Source: Sphingomonas sp. Leaf357 (GTDB lineage: Bacteria; Pseudomonadota; Alphaproteobacteria; Sphingomonadales; Sphingomonadaceae). Taken from it: a DNA stretch of 64,000 nucleotides. The notes beneath the pieces are model-generated. The model saw only the letters and a program-made list of their open reading frames with translations, ran no database searches and was not told the origin of the DNA. The stretch covers positions 186,001-250,000 of the forward strand of contig NZ_LMPM01000002.1 in the NCBI RefSeq assembly GCF_001423845.1, written 5' to 3'. Within the stretch, counting starts at the first letter, position 1; each line of letters starts with the position of its first letter. The translations under genes and the position numbers were made by a program. Positions 17,992-26,231 of this stretch are shown here, piece by piece.

Positions 17992-18762
17992 TTAGCGGAG
18001 CTTGACCCAGGTCGGTGCGTGATCGCTCGCTTTTTCGCGCCCGCGATAGTCCTTGTCGACGCCGGCATCGGCCAGCCGATCGGCGGCCACCGGCGACAGC
18101 AGCAGGTGATCGATGCGGAATCCGGCATCGCGTTGCCATGCACCGGCCTGATAGTCCCAGAAGGTCCAGACACCGCCTTTGGGGAAGCGCGTGCGCAGCG
18201 CGTCGGTCCAGCCCTGAGCGACCAACCGGCGCAGACCCTCGCGGCTTTCCGGCTGCATCAAGGCATCTTCGGCCATCGCGCGCACCGAATAGGTATCGTC
18301 GTCATTGGCAATGACATTGTAGTCGCCGGCCAGCACTACCGCCTTTTCCTCGGCAAGCAGCACACGCGCGCGCGCGGACAGTCGTTCGATCCAGCGCAAC
18401 TTATAGTCGAACTTCGGCCCCGGCTGCGGATTGCCGTTGGGCAGATAGAGCGAGGCGACGATCACCCCGTCCACCTCGCACTCGAGATAGCGGCTATGTT
18501 CGTCCTCGGGCTCGCCCTCCAGCCCGCGCTGGCGCTCGATCGGGTCCGCGCCTCTGGCCAGCACGGCCACGCCGTTCCAGCTCTTCTGCCCGTGCCACAC
18601 GGCACCGTAGCCCGCCGCGCGGATATCCGCCTCGGGAAAGGTTTCGTCGCTGGTCTTCAGTTCCTGGAGGCAGACCACGTCGGGCTGCTGCTCGGCCAGA
18701 TATTCGACCAGACGCGGCAAGCGCGCCTTGATGCCGTTGATATTGTAGGTGACGATCTTCAC
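17992..18762 (-). CDS. xth: exodeoxyribonuclease III (AP endonuclease)
   Basis: A 256-residue endonuclease/exonuclease/phosphatase-fold enzyme of base excision repair that cuts at abasic sites and has 3'-phosphatase and exonuclease activity. Metal and catalytic motifs are present: YNINGIKARLPRL, VVCLQELKT (metal-binding Glu), YLPNGNP, AGDYNV, and RIDHLLLSP, with the final catalytic pair in KASDHAPTW. The family start is MKIVTYNINGIKA, so I chose the GTG at 18762; a TTG at 18774 directly touching the erpA stop would add four residues. It lies downstream of erpA in the same direction. Confidence 0.92.
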   Translation of the reverse strand: MKIVTYNINGIKARLPRLVEYLAEQQPDVVCLQELKTSDETFPEADIRAAGYGAVWHGQKSWNGVAVLARGADPIERQRGLEGEPEDEHSRYLECEVDGVIVASLYLPNGNPQPGPKFDYKLRWIERLSARARVLLAEEKAVVLAGDYNVIANDDDTYSVRAMAEDALMQPESREGLRRLVAQGWTDALRTRFPKGGVWTFWDYQAGAWQRDAGFRIDHLLLSPVAADRLADAGVDKDYRGREKASDHAPTWVKLR

Positions 18763-18774
18763 GTGGCAGGGCAA

Positions 18775-19116
18775 TCAGACCGAGAAGCTCGAGCCGCAGC
18801 CGCAACCGGACGCGGCGTTGGGATTCTCGACCTTGAACGCCGCACCGCCGAGCGATTCGACATAATCCACCGCACAACCGCGCACCAGATCGAGGCTGAT
18901 CGCGTCGACCACCAGCTTCACCGCATCGGTTTCCGCGACGACATCGTCATCGGCCACCGTATCGGCCAGTTCGAATTTGTACTGGAATCCCGAACATCCG
19001 CCGCCATCGACCGCGAGGCGCAGGATCGCGGGCTTGCCCTGCCGCTCCGCAATCGCCGCGACGCGCGCGGCGGCGGACGGTGTCAGGGAAACGGGCGATG
19101 GTGCGATGGTAGCCAT
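18775..19116 (-). CDS. erpA: iron-sulfur cluster insertion protein ErpA (A-type carrier)
   Basis: A 113-residue A-type carrier that receives Fe-S clusters from the assembly machinery and hands them to apoproteins. The three conserved cysteines are present: one in DGGGCSGFQYKF and two in the C-terminal GCGCGSSFSV. ATG at 19116 gives the standard length; the open frame continues upstream to 19215 without similarity. HesB/IscA-type paralogues look alike, so ErpA is assigned by the QYKFELAD and FSV ending. Confidence 0.9.
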   Translation of the reverse strand: MATIAPSPVSLTPSAAARVAAIAERQGKPAILRLAVDGGGCSGFQYKFELADTVADDDVVAETDAVKLVVDAISLDLVRGCAVDYVESLGGAAFKVENPNAASGCGCGSSFSV

Positions 19117-19224
19117 CAGGGGGAGATAGGCCGTCCAAAGGGGAACGGCAACGGGGATGCCTGTGTTTGGTCTTTCGCGAGCAAAGCGCTCTGCGAGGAC
19201 GGACCGATCTTTCACCTATCACGG

Positions 19225-19247
19225 CATCCTGAAGGTGTTTCAGGATG
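19225..19247. repeat. short hairpin repeat behind the M23 peptidase gene
   Basis: Arms CATCCTGA (19225-19232) and TCAGGATG (19240-19247) with a 7-base loop lie about ten bases beyond the stop of the leftward peptidase gene. The sequence resembles a common sphingomonad intergenic hairpin and may serve as its transcription end. No T tract follows. Confidence 0.55.
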
Positions 19248-19256
19248 ACGACGAAT

Positions 19257-20468
19257 TTACTCCGCGCCGTCGGCCGCAGGGCCGCCCATCGATACCGGCG
19301 TCATCTTCAGGCCGCTCTTGCTCGCGGCGAGATAGTCGGCGGTCTGCAGGAACGGGATCGGGTTCACGGCATGGCCATCGATGCGCACTTCGTAGTGAAG
19401 GTGCGGGCCGGTCGAGCGACCGGTCGAGCCCATCAGCGCGATCAACTGGCCGCGCTTAACGCGGGTGAAGGGCGCGACGAGGATCTTGGAGAGGTGGCCG
19501 TAACGGGTCTGGATGCCCTTGCCGTGATCGATCTCGACCAGATTGCCATAGCCGCCCGAGCGCTCGGCGCGATCAACGTAACCGTCGGCGGTGGCGTAGA
19601 TCGGCGTCCCGACCGGGCCGGGAATATCCACACCGGCATGCATCGCCGCGGTGCCACGGAACGGATCGGCGCGGACGCCGTAATTGCTGGTGAAGCTGAG
19701 CCGCTCGACCGGCTGCGCCGACGGGATCGCGATCACCGACTGCTCGAGCGAATCGAGCTTCTTCCAAGTCATGAACAAAGAGCGGAATTGCTGGTCGGCC
19801 TGCAGGTCGACGCTGGCTTCGTTGCTGTCGGCAGCTTCGAACGGGCCGCCCATCGCCAGATTTCGGGCCGGCATCTTGGCCAGGCGCTTCGCAGCAACAC
19901 CGAGGCGGCTGACCTTCTGCGTGGTCATCGCGATACGCTGCTCGACGACGCGGCGGGCCTGCACGGCCAGCACGACCTGGCGGCGCTCGATCTTTTCCAG
20001 CGGGGCGACGACGTCGGCCGCGAGCTTGGCGGCCTTGGGATCGATCACGGTCGCGGCCACTTCCTGCGGCGCGCCCTTGCCGGTGACGACGGCGGTGATG
20101 AGAGCCTGACGCTGCTCGACGCGGACGGCATGCGCCTGGGCGACGCTCTTGATCGTGGCGACATCGGCCTGCATCGCTGCGACCTTCGCCTGCATCTGCG
20201 CGACCTTGGCGTCGGCGGAGGAATGCGCATCGACCATGCCGGTCAGTGCGACGGCGCCGACGGCGGCCTGGGCCGCGCCGTAGACCGAGAAACACATCGT
20301 GACGGCGGCAACGCTGGCGGCGATCGCCTGGGTCCGGCCACCGATGCTGAAACGGCGCAGGGCGCGGCCGTCGTGGAAAATGAAGTCCCGCGTGACGAAC
20401 CACGTCCGGAACCGCGCAAGCTTGTTCGCGGTATCTTCCGCGACGTGCGCGATCGAAATCTTGGTCAT
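19257..20468 (-). CDS. M23 family metallopeptidase, membrane-anchored with coiled coil
   Basis: A 403-residue cell-wall endopeptidase or divisome activator. It has a basic cytoplasmic N-terminus, one transmembrane helix (about residues 48-75), a long alanine-rich coiled coil (about 80-190) and a C-terminal LytM/M23 domain. Zinc ligands are visible in AMHAGVDIPG and in PHLHYEVRIDG, with a further catalytic His in RYGHLSK, so the domain should be active. This architecture matches periplasmic enzymes that split peptidoglycan cross-links. The gene stands alone behind a 288-bp upstream region. Confidence 0.88.
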   Translation of the reverse strand: MTKISIAHVAEDTANKLARFRTWFVTRDFIFHDGRALRRFSIGGRTQAIAASVAAVTMCFSVYGAAQAAVGAVALTGMVDAHSSADAKVAQMQAKVAAMQADVATIKSVAQAHAVRVEQRQALITAVVTGKGAPQEVAATVIDPKAAKLAADVVAPLEKIERRQVVLAVQARRVVEQRIAMTTQKVSRLGVAAKRLAKMPARNLAMGGPFEAADSNEASVDLQADQQFRSLFMTWKKLDSLEQSVIAIPSAQPVERLSFTSNYGVRADPFRGTAAMHAGVDIPGPVGTPIYATADGYVDRAERSGGYGNLVEIDHGKGIQTRYGHLSKILVAPFTRVKRGQLIALMGSTGRSTGPHLHYEVRIDGHAVNPIPFLQTADYLAASKSGLKMTPVSMGGPAADGAE

Positions 20469-20756
20469 TAATCCCCGGCGATCTTGCTAGGGACACCGGA
20501 TCATTCCGGCGTCCAACCCCTGATTCGTCTCGATCGCAGCCCCTCCGCGTTCTCGACCCGGCCTTTGTGGCCCACAGAGTCTTTAACTAACAACCCTAGG
20601 CCCGGGTTTGCGCGGTCAGTTGCAGGGGTCGCGCGGCGAGTCGTTGAATCGCGCGTGAACGTTCGGGAAGCCGGCTGGTGCGGCGCACAATTTCGGTGAT
20701 CGGAAGGGCCGGATCCGGCGAGCGGATCGGTGGAATTCAGCGGCGCGAACCTGGGG

Positions 20757-21224
20757 TCAGGTCAGCTCCTTGGCCGCCGCCAATACGGCCATCGCATGGC
20801 CCGGCACTTTCACCTTGCGCCACACCCGTTGCAGCACGCCGGCGGCATCGAACAGCCACGTCGATCGATCGATGCCGAGATAGGCTTTACCGTAGAGCTT
20901 CTTCTCGATCCACACGCCGAACGCCTCGGTCACCGAGCCATCCTCATCGCTCGCCAGCGGCACCTTAAGATCGTATTTGGCGATGAATTTCGTGTGTTTC
21001 GCCGGCGTGTCCTTCGACACGCCGAGAACTTCGACGCCCAGCGCCTGGAATTCAGGATAGAGCGCACCGAAATCCTGCGCCTCGCGCGTGCAGCCGGTCG
21101 TGTCGTCCTTGGGATAGAAATACAGCACCAGCGGCTTGCCGAGATAGGCGCGCAGATCGACCTTCTCGCCACCGGGACGCGTCAACGCGACGTCCGGCGA
21201 TGTATCGCCCAGCTCAACCGACAT
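20757..21224 (-). CDS. bcp: peroxiredoxin of the BCP/PrxQ family, one-cysteine form
   Basis: A 155-residue thiol peroxidase that reduces hydroperoxides. The thioredoxin fold and active site are visible (YFYPKDDTTGCTREAQDF with the peroxidatic Cys at residue 45, the Arg in STWLFD context, and FGVWIEKKLYGKAYLGIDRSTW). The resolving cysteine five positions later in Escherichia coli Bcp is replaced by Gln, and Cys45 is the only cysteine in the protein, so it must be recycled by an external thiol. The gene overlaps the end of glnE by 11 bases and is probably co-transcribed. Confidence 0.9.
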   Translation of the reverse strand: MSVELGDTSPDVALTRPGGEKVDLRAYLGKPLVLYFYPKDDTTGCTREAQDFGALYPEFQALGVEVLGVSKDTPAKHTKFIAKYDLKVPLASDEDGSVTEAFGVWIEKKLYGKAYLGIDRSTWLFDAAGVLQRVWRKVKVPGHAMAVLAAAKELT

Positions 21225-23895
21225 CGTCGCCTCCCACGCTCGCCCAGAACCGCATCACCTCCTGCCGCGTCCGTTCGAACGCGGCAAGCGTCGTCGGCCA
21301 GTCGGGCAACCCGACGGCGCGGGCGATCAACGCCTGCGTCGTCGGTTCCGGCACCTGAGCATCGGGTGCGACGAGGCGCAGCGTGACGATCAGACGGGTC
21401 AGCAGATCGTGCGCGCCGCGCATTTCCGGCGGGGCCAGCCCGGCAGCGATCTGCGCATCGATCGCACGACCCAGATTGGCATCGAAGCCGGCGCGATGGA
21501 CGAGCTGCGCGACATGCGTGGCGAACTCAAGATCGACCAGCGCGCCCGGCGACAGCTTGGCATCGAGCGGCCCGGCCGGCGGCTTGTGCGCGGCCATGTC
21601 GGCGCGCATCGTCACCGCATCGGCGATCAGGTCGCGTTCGGGGCGCTCGCCGTGCAGGACGGCATCGATCACCGCGACCGTCTCCGCGCGCGCCGCCGCC
21701 GATCCGAACACCGGCCGCGCGCGGGTCAGCGCCATATGCTCCCACGTCCACGCGCTTTCGCGCTGATAGCGCGCGAAACCGTCGAGCGAGACCGACAGCG
21801 GTCCTTGCGTGCCGGACGGCCGAAGCCGCGTATCCACCTCGTAAAGCGGGCCGGAGGCGGTCGCGACCGACAGCGCACCGGTAAGACGCTGTGCCAGCCG
21901 ATTGTAGTAAAGCACTGCCCCCAGACGCTTTTCGCCGTCGGATTCGGCCGCGAAATCGCCGGTGAAGAGGTAGATGAGGTCGAGATCCGAGGCATGGGTC
22001 AATGCCCCACCGCCCATCCGCCCGAGCGCCAGAACGACCAATTCGCTGTCGGGTACGCGGCCATGCTTCGCGGCGAAATCGGCGACGGTCGCCTCGGCCA
22101 GCACCTGGATCGCGGCCTCCGCGACGCGCGCATAGCCGGCCGAGACGTCGAGCGGATCGGACACGCCGGCCACGATCTGCGCGCCCAGGGCGAAGCGCTT
22201 CTCGCCCACCACCTTGCGCACATGATCGAGCCGCGCCTGATAATCCGCCCCCTCCCCCATTTCCGCGGCCAGTTCGGCGACCGAACCGACCGCCTCCAGC
22301 GCAGTCGCGTCGATCAACCCGTCCAGCAGGTCCGCCCGCCGTCCCAGCGCCTCGGCCAGCGGCGCGGCATGGCTGAGGATCGCGCCGAGCAGGCGCGCCA
22401 GCGCCGGGCGCGCTTCCAGCAGGCGCAGGAAATTGATCGCGCTGGGCAACCGCGACAGCATCGCATCGAGCCGCAGGATCGCGGCATGCGGGTCCGGCGC
22501 GGTGCCGAGCGCGTCGATCAGGCCGGGCAGCACCGCCTCCAATGCCTCCAGCGCCGCCGGGCTGCGCAGCGCGGCATAGGATCCGGCGCGCCACTGCACG
22601 ACGCGCTGCACCGCGCCCGCCGTATCGGTGAAGCCCGAGGCGGCGAGCTGCTCGGCCAGACGCGCGGTATCGTGCGACAAACCGTCGCCCTCGTCCGGCT
22701 CGATCGAATCATAGATGCGCGCGGTACTGGCGACGTGCGGCCGCAGCAGATCGAGCAACGCCGCACCGCTCTCCAGCCCGTGCAGCCGCGCCACGCCGTC
22801 GAGCGCAGCGCCGGTCGGCAGGTGATGCGTCTGGCGATCGTCGATCATCTGCACGCGGTGTTCGATCGTGCGCAACAATGTGTAGCTCTCGGCCATCGCC
22901 ATGGCATCGTCCGTGCCGATCCACCCCGCCCCGGCCAGCGCCGCCAGGGCGTCGCGGGTTGCTGGCGCGCGCAAGGCGGGGTCGCGCCCGCCGTGAATCA
23001 ACTGGTGGATCTGCGCGAAGAATTCGACCTCGCGGATGCCGCCGCGCCCGCGCTTCAGGTCGAAGCCGGGGCCGAACGCCTGCCCCTGCGCATGATGATC
23101 GCGAATACGGCGCGAGATACCCCGGATCTCGCCGATCGCGCCGAAATCGAGCGCGCGGCGCCAGACGAACGGGCGGATCGTATCGAGGAAACGCTGGCCC
23201 AGCGCGAGATCCCCGGCAGCGGCGCGGGCACGGATGAACGCGGCACGCTCCCATGGCAGCGCCTGCGCTTCGTAATAGGCGATCGCAGCATCGACCGGCA
23301 GCGCGAGCGGCGTCGCCTCGGGCGATGGGCGCAGCCGCAGGTCGACGCGTAGAACATATCCGTCGCCATCGCGCGCCTGGAGCAGTTCGACCACGCGCTT
23401 GCCGATCCGCACCGCAGCCTCTTGCGGCTCTTCGCGACCCCGGCGTGGCAAGGTGGCGGGATCGAACAGCAGGATCGGATCGATATCGGACGAGTAATTC
23501 AGTTCGTGGCTGCCCTGCTTGCCGAGCGCGATGCCGACGAAGCCGACCGGTTCGGCCCCCGGCGTGCGCTCCGCGATCGCGGTGCGGATCGCCAGATCGA
23601 GCGCGCGATCGGCGAAGTCGCTCAACGCCCCGGTCACGGCGGTGAGGTTCAGCACGCCCGCCAGGTCGCCGATCGCCACGAGCAAGGATATGCGGCGCCG
23701 CGCGAGCCTGAGCCTGCGGGCCACCGGCTCGTCCGATGAAACATCGCTCAGGACATCGAGCGGCGGCAGCACGCCCGCTTCGAGCGCCGCGGCCAACTCC
23801 GGCTCGCGCCCCGCCACCATCGTCAAAAACGGCGAGCCGGCGCGCGCCCGCGACAGGGCATCCACGATCCGGGGGTCTGGCAGCGGCCTGTTCAT
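21214..23895 (-). CDS. glnE: glutamine synthetase adenylyltransferase/deadenylylase
   Basis: An 893-residue bifunctional enzyme that adds AMP to, or removes it from, a tyrosine of glutamine synthetase in response to PII signals, setting nitrogen assimilation. Two nucleotidyltransferase halves are visible: the N-terminal one with HELNYSSDIDPILLFDP and LRPSPEATPLALPVD, and the C-terminal one with LTHASDLDLIYLFTG and VDTRLRPSGTQGPL, joined by a helical regulatory region. Length is slightly short of the usual 950. ATG at 23895 begins MNRPLPDPRIVDAL; a TTG at 23937 would add 14 residues without similarity. Confidence 0.93.
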   Translation of the reverse strand: MNRPLPDPRIVDALSRARAGSPFLTMVAGREPELAAALEAGVLPPLDVLSDVSSDEPVARRLRLARRRISLLVAIGDLAGVLNLTAVTGALSDFADRALDLAIRTAIAERTPGAEPVGFVGIALGKQGSHELNYSSDIDPILLFDPATLPRRGREEPQEAAVRIGKRVVELLQARDGDGYVLRVDLRLRPSPEATPLALPVDAAIAYYEAQALPWERAAFIRARAAAGDLALGQRFLDTIRPFVWRRALDFGAIGEIRGISRRIRDHHAQGQAFGPGFDLKRGRGGIREVEFFAQIHQLIHGGRDPALRAPATRDALAALAGAGWIGTDDAMAMAESYTLLRTIEHRVQMIDDRQTHHLPTGAALDGVARLHGLESGAALLDLLRPHVASTARIYDSIEPDEGDGLSHDTARLAEQLAASGFTDTAGAVQRVVQWRAGSYAALRSPAALEALEAVLPGLIDALGTAPDPHAAILRLDAMLSRLPSAINFLRLLEARPALARLLGAILSHAAPLAEALGRRADLLDGLIDATALEAVGSVAELAAEMGEGADYQARLDHVRKVVGEKRFALGAQIVAGVSDPLDVSAGYARVAEAAIQVLAEATVADFAAKHGRVPDSELVVLALGRMGGGALTHASDLDLIYLFTGDFAAESDGEKRLGAVLYYNRLAQRLTGALSVATASGPLYEVDTRLRPSGTQGPLSVSLDGFARYQRESAWTWEHMALTRARPVFGSAAARAETVAVIDAVLHGERPERDLIADAVTMRADMAAHKPPAGPLDAKLSPGALVDLEFATHVAQLVHRAGFDANLGRAIDAQIAAGLAPPEMRGAHDLLTRLIVTLRLVAPDAQVPEPTTQALIARAVGLPDWPTTLAAFERTRQEVMRFWASVGGDDVG

Positions 23896-23937
23896 GCGAC
23901 GAACCGGTGCATCGGCGCTTCCGCCACCTATTGGCAA

Positions 23938-23962
23938 GCAACAAATGGGCTTTTCGGCCGTT
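23938..23962 (+). promoter_or_regulatory. EcfG-type (general stress sigma) promoter match, GCAAC-N16-CGTT
   Basis: The -35 element GCAAC (23938-23942) differs from the alphaproteobacterial EcfG consensus GGAAC by one base; the 16-base spacer and the -10 element CGTT (23959-23962) are exact. The expected start of transcription lies at about 23969-23971, practically on the ATG of the small NepR-like reading frame, so that mRNA would be leaderless. Confidence 0.5.
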
Positions 23963-23970
23963 TAGACGAT

Positions 23971-24147
23971 ATGATGGCCGAGGCTCTTCTTACTTCGACG
24001 CAGGTCGCGAACCAGGGCGCTTTTCGCGTCGTTGCCCCATTCATGGGCGATTCGGTCAGCGGTGCGTTGAACTCGGCCTTTGGCGAGCAGGACGATCTTC
24101 CACCGGACTGGTGCCGGCTACTAAATAGTCTCGACGAGATCGACTGA
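23971..24147 (+). CDS. candidate second NepR-like anti-sigma factor, 58 residues
   Basis: A short reading frame in the gap between glnE and ecfG, divergent from glnE and convergent with ecfG. Its last 25 residues (VSGALNSAFGEQ, then DDLPPDWCRLLNSLDEID) align with the end of the NepR encoded at 26232-26420 (ALRTVYQ, then EDIPSDLLDLLGKLD): shared features are the ALxxxY/F helix, the Asp-Ile/Leu-Pro turn and the final LLxxLD. NepR proteins hold EcfG inactive until phosphorylated PhyR binds them. No Shine-Dalgarno site precedes the ATG (a second ATG follows at 23974), which fits leaderless expression from the promoter match just upstream. Unrelated small protein or non-coding remain possible. Confidence 0.5.
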   Translation: MMAEALLTSTQVANQGAFRVVAPFMGDSVSGALNSAFGEQDDLPPDWCRLLNSLDEID

Positions 24148-24200
24148 GGCTCAGCTAGGCCGAGAAACTCTTTCCGGCTTTCACCGGAAAAGAATCTGCA

Positions 24201-24854
24201 TCAGCCGCGATCGCGACTTAGGCTCTCGACCTCGCCCATGATCGTATCGAGCGCCGTCATGCCAGGCTCATTGCTATGCGTCCGACGCGACGGCAGCGAT
24301 CCGTCACCAAGGATCGTCTCGAGCGCCACGCGACCGCGTGCGACGCGACTCTTGATCGTGCCAACCGCGACGCCGCAGATCTCGGCCGCCTCCTCATAGG
24401 CGAAACCACCGGCCCCCACCAGAATCAGCGCCTCGCGCTGCGGCTGCGGCAGATGCAGCAACGCGCGCTGCATGTCGCCGAGTTCGACATGGCGATCCTG
24501 GCTCGCCGGGGCGGCAAGGATCTTGTCGGCGACAAGATCGTCCCATTCGCCCTTGAAGCGCGCACGGCGCATCTGGCTGAGATACAGGTTGCGCAGGATG
24601 ATGAACGTCCAGGCGCGCATGTTCGTACCGGCCTGGAAGCGCTGCCGCGCGGCCCAGGCCTTCATCAGCGTTTCCTGCACCAGATCGTCGGCGAGATCGC
24701 GGTTGCCGGACAGAGAGCGACCGAAGGCGCGCAGATGCGGAATGACCTGCGCGAGTTCTTTCTTGAACTCGGGATCGGACAACGCGACGTGCTCGACGAC
24801 CTCGTTCGCCGCTTCTGCGCCGACCTCGTCGCCGTTCGTTTCGGATTCAGACAT
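24201..24854 (-). CDS. ecfG: general stress response sigma factor EcfG
   Basis: A 217-residue ECF sigma factor of the EcfG class (region 2: IPHLRAFGRSLSGNRDLADDLVQETLMKAW with RFQAGTNMRAWTFIILRN, and region 4: LPQPQREALILVGAGGFAYEEAAEICGVAVGTIKSRVARGR). It should recruit RNA polymerase to GGAAC-N16/17-CGTT promoters and is released from NepR by phosphorylated PhyR. The assignment is by domain pattern and by sitting in the phyR/nepR locus. ATG at 24854 has the better ribosome site; an ATG at 24875 adds seven residues. The protein has a long acidic N-terminus and a C-terminal extension of about 30 residues beyond region 4. Confidence 0.9.
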   Translation of the reverse strand: MSESETNGDEVGAEAANEVVEHVALSDPEFKKELAQVIPHLRAFGRSLSGNRDLADDLVQETLMKAWAARQRFQAGTNMRAWTFIILRNLYLSQMRRARFKGEWDDLVADKILAAPASQDRHVELGDMQRALLHLPQPQREALILVGAGGFAYEEAAEICGVAVGTIKSRVARGRVALETILGDGSLPSRRTHSNEPGMTALDTIMGEVESLSRDRG

Positions 24855-24945
24855 GAACACCCGCTTTTGCCTCATTCGTACCGGACATAGGGATAAGACC
24901 GGCAGAACGCCAGCACGCCCCCGAAAATCAAACGCTTAGCCTGAT

Positions 24946-25083
24946 CTATTTCATGAACAGGAAGGCGAAGATCACGATGACGAGCACCAGCGAGATGCCC
25001 AGGATATAACGCGTCATGTGGGGCGTGGCGCCCGCACGGGCATCTTGGCCGGAAACGCGGATCTTTTCGTTTGGATCGGTCAT
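24946..25083 (-). CDS. small single-helix membrane protein between phyR and ecfG
   Basis: A 45-residue protein: a polar N-terminal half (TDPNEKIRVSGQDARAGATPH) and one hydrophobic helix (YILGISLVLVIVIFAFLF) ending in MK. The pattern resembles tiny alphaproteobacterial membrane proteins of unknown role whose helix follows a Gly/Arg-rich motif. It lies between phyR and ecfG on the same strand, so it may be co-expressed with the stress regulators. The start at 25083 is the first ATG that gives a compact product; the frame is open farther upstream. Function unknown. Confidence 0.65.
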   Translation of the reverse strand: MTDPNEKIRVSGQDARAGATPHMTRYILGISLVLVIVIFAFLFMK

Positions 25084-25114
25084 GCAGGATAAACCCGCGA
25101 AAACCGTTTTGGGT

Positions 25115-25150
25115 CCGTATCGTTGGGAACTTTCGTCGCCAACGATACGG
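25115..25150. repeat. 12-bp perfect inverted repeat between phyR and the 45-residue gene
   Basis: Arms CCGTATCGTTGG (25115-25126) and CCAACGATACGG (25139-25150) are separated by 12 bases. The element lies just beyond the phyR stop and 32 bases upstream of the small membrane protein start (leftward). No T tract follows on either strand, so it is more likely an operator or an RNA processing/attenuation hairpin than an intrinsic terminator. Confidence 0.7.
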
Positions 25151-25163
25151 AAATCCCGTGGAC

Positions 25164-25970
25164 TCAAAGCGCTGGTACGGTCGCCGAGTCGAAGAACAGT
25201 GCCTGGGCGATCGCCGCCTTGACGGTCGAGCGCTGGAACGGCTTGGTGATCAGGAAGGTCGGCTCGGGCCGCTCGCCTGTCAGCAGGCGCTCCGGAAACG
25301 CGGTGATGAAGATCACCGGCACCTGGAACTCGGCCAGGATGTCCTTCACCGCATCGATGCCCGAGGAATCGTCGGCCAATTGGATGTCGGCCAGCACGAG
25401 ACCGGGGCGATCCTCCATCGCCAGGGCCACGGCCTCGTCGCGCGTCACGGCGACGCCGGTCACCTCATGGCCGAGATCGCGCACGATCGTCTCGATATCC
25501 ATCGCGATCAGCGGCTCGTCCTCGATGATCAGCACACGGGCCCGGGTCTGCTTCTCGATCTCAGCGAGGGCCTCGGCGACCAGCGAGTCGACTTCGGACG
25601 TCTCGACCTCGATCAGATACGCCGCGTCTTCCGGCGTGAAGCCTTCCATCGCGGTCAGCAGCAGCGCCTGACGCGACAGCGGCGTCATCCGCGCCAACCG
25701 CGCCCGCGCGATCGATTCCTGATCGTCACCATCGTCCGCGGATGCGTTTTCCGGCGTCTCGTCATAATTGGTGGAGCCCCAGATCGCCTGGAACATACGA
25801 TACAGCCCGAGCCGGGGATCGACATCGCGGGGGAATTCGTTCGGGGCGGCGACGATCGCTTCCAGCGTGGCGCGGACGTAACGGTCGCCATGCGTCTGGC
25901 TGCCGGTGAGTGCCCGGCCATAGCGGCGCAGGAAGGGGAGATGGGGGGCAAGCTGCTGTCCAAGCGACAT
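25164..25970 (-). CDS. phyR: general stress response regulator PhyR (anti-anti-sigma factor)
   Basis: A 268-residue response regulator with the inverted PhyR architecture: an N-terminal EcfG-like sigma domain (LAPHLPFLRRYGRALTGSQ, then LSRQALLLTAMEGFTPEDAAYLIEV) followed by a receiver domain (ARVLIIEDEPLIAMDIE, phospho-Asp about residue 195 in LVLADIQLADDSSGID, conserved Lys in LITKPF). When phosphorylated, the sigma-like part mimics EcfG and binds NepR, freeing EcfG. It is divergent from nepR, which lies 261 bases away, and the two share the regulatory region between them. Confidence 0.95.
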   Translation of the reverse strand: MSLGQQLAPHLPFLRRYGRALTGSQTHGDRYVRATLEAIVAAPNEFPRDVDPRLGLYRMFQAIWGSTNYDETPENASADDGDDQESIARARLARMTPLSRQALLLTAMEGFTPEDAAYLIEVETSEVDSLVAEALAEIEKQTRARVLIIEDEPLIAMDIETIVRDLGHEVTGVAVTRDEAVALAMEDRPGLVLADIQLADDSSGIDAVKDILAEFQVPVIFITAFPERLLTGERPEPTFLITKPFQRSTVKAAIAQALFFDSATVPAL

Positions 25971-26072
25971 GGCTGTCGGGGTCTCCTGACATGAAAAATC
26001 GCCGTCCTTGTGGAAGCGGCTCCGGTGGTTTGCAATGCGATTCAGTCGTGTGGGAATTTTCGCATCGCAGGT

Positions 26073-26097
26073 GGAACAATCGGCGCGCTATTTGGTT
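26073..26097 (+). promoter_or_regulatory. EcfG-type promoter upstream of nepR, GGAAC-N16-GGTT
   Basis: The -35 element GGAAC (26073-26077) is exact, the spacer is 16 bases and the -10 reads GGTT (26094-26097), three of four consensus bases. It would start transcription near 26104 and make nepR and phyP subject to the sigma factor they restrain, the autoregulation seen in other alphaproteobacteria. Confidence 0.65.
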
Positions 26098-26231
26098 TCA
26101 TGCAGTCGTCGCACGATGTACGTGCGATGAATCGGTGCGTGTCGCGGGCCGGTTTTTTGTCATCTGGCCGATCCCAAGTCGGTGTTTCATATCGTACCCG
26201 GCTGCCGCCGGCGTGTTCAGGGGGGACGGCA

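Noticed and set aside
24873..24945. EcfG promoter directly upstream of ecfG
   Set aside because: No GGAAC or near match with correct spacing was found on the leftward strand.
25115..25150. Dyad as intrinsic terminator of phyR
   Set aside because: No T tract on the proper side; loop of 12 is long. Listed as a repeat instead.
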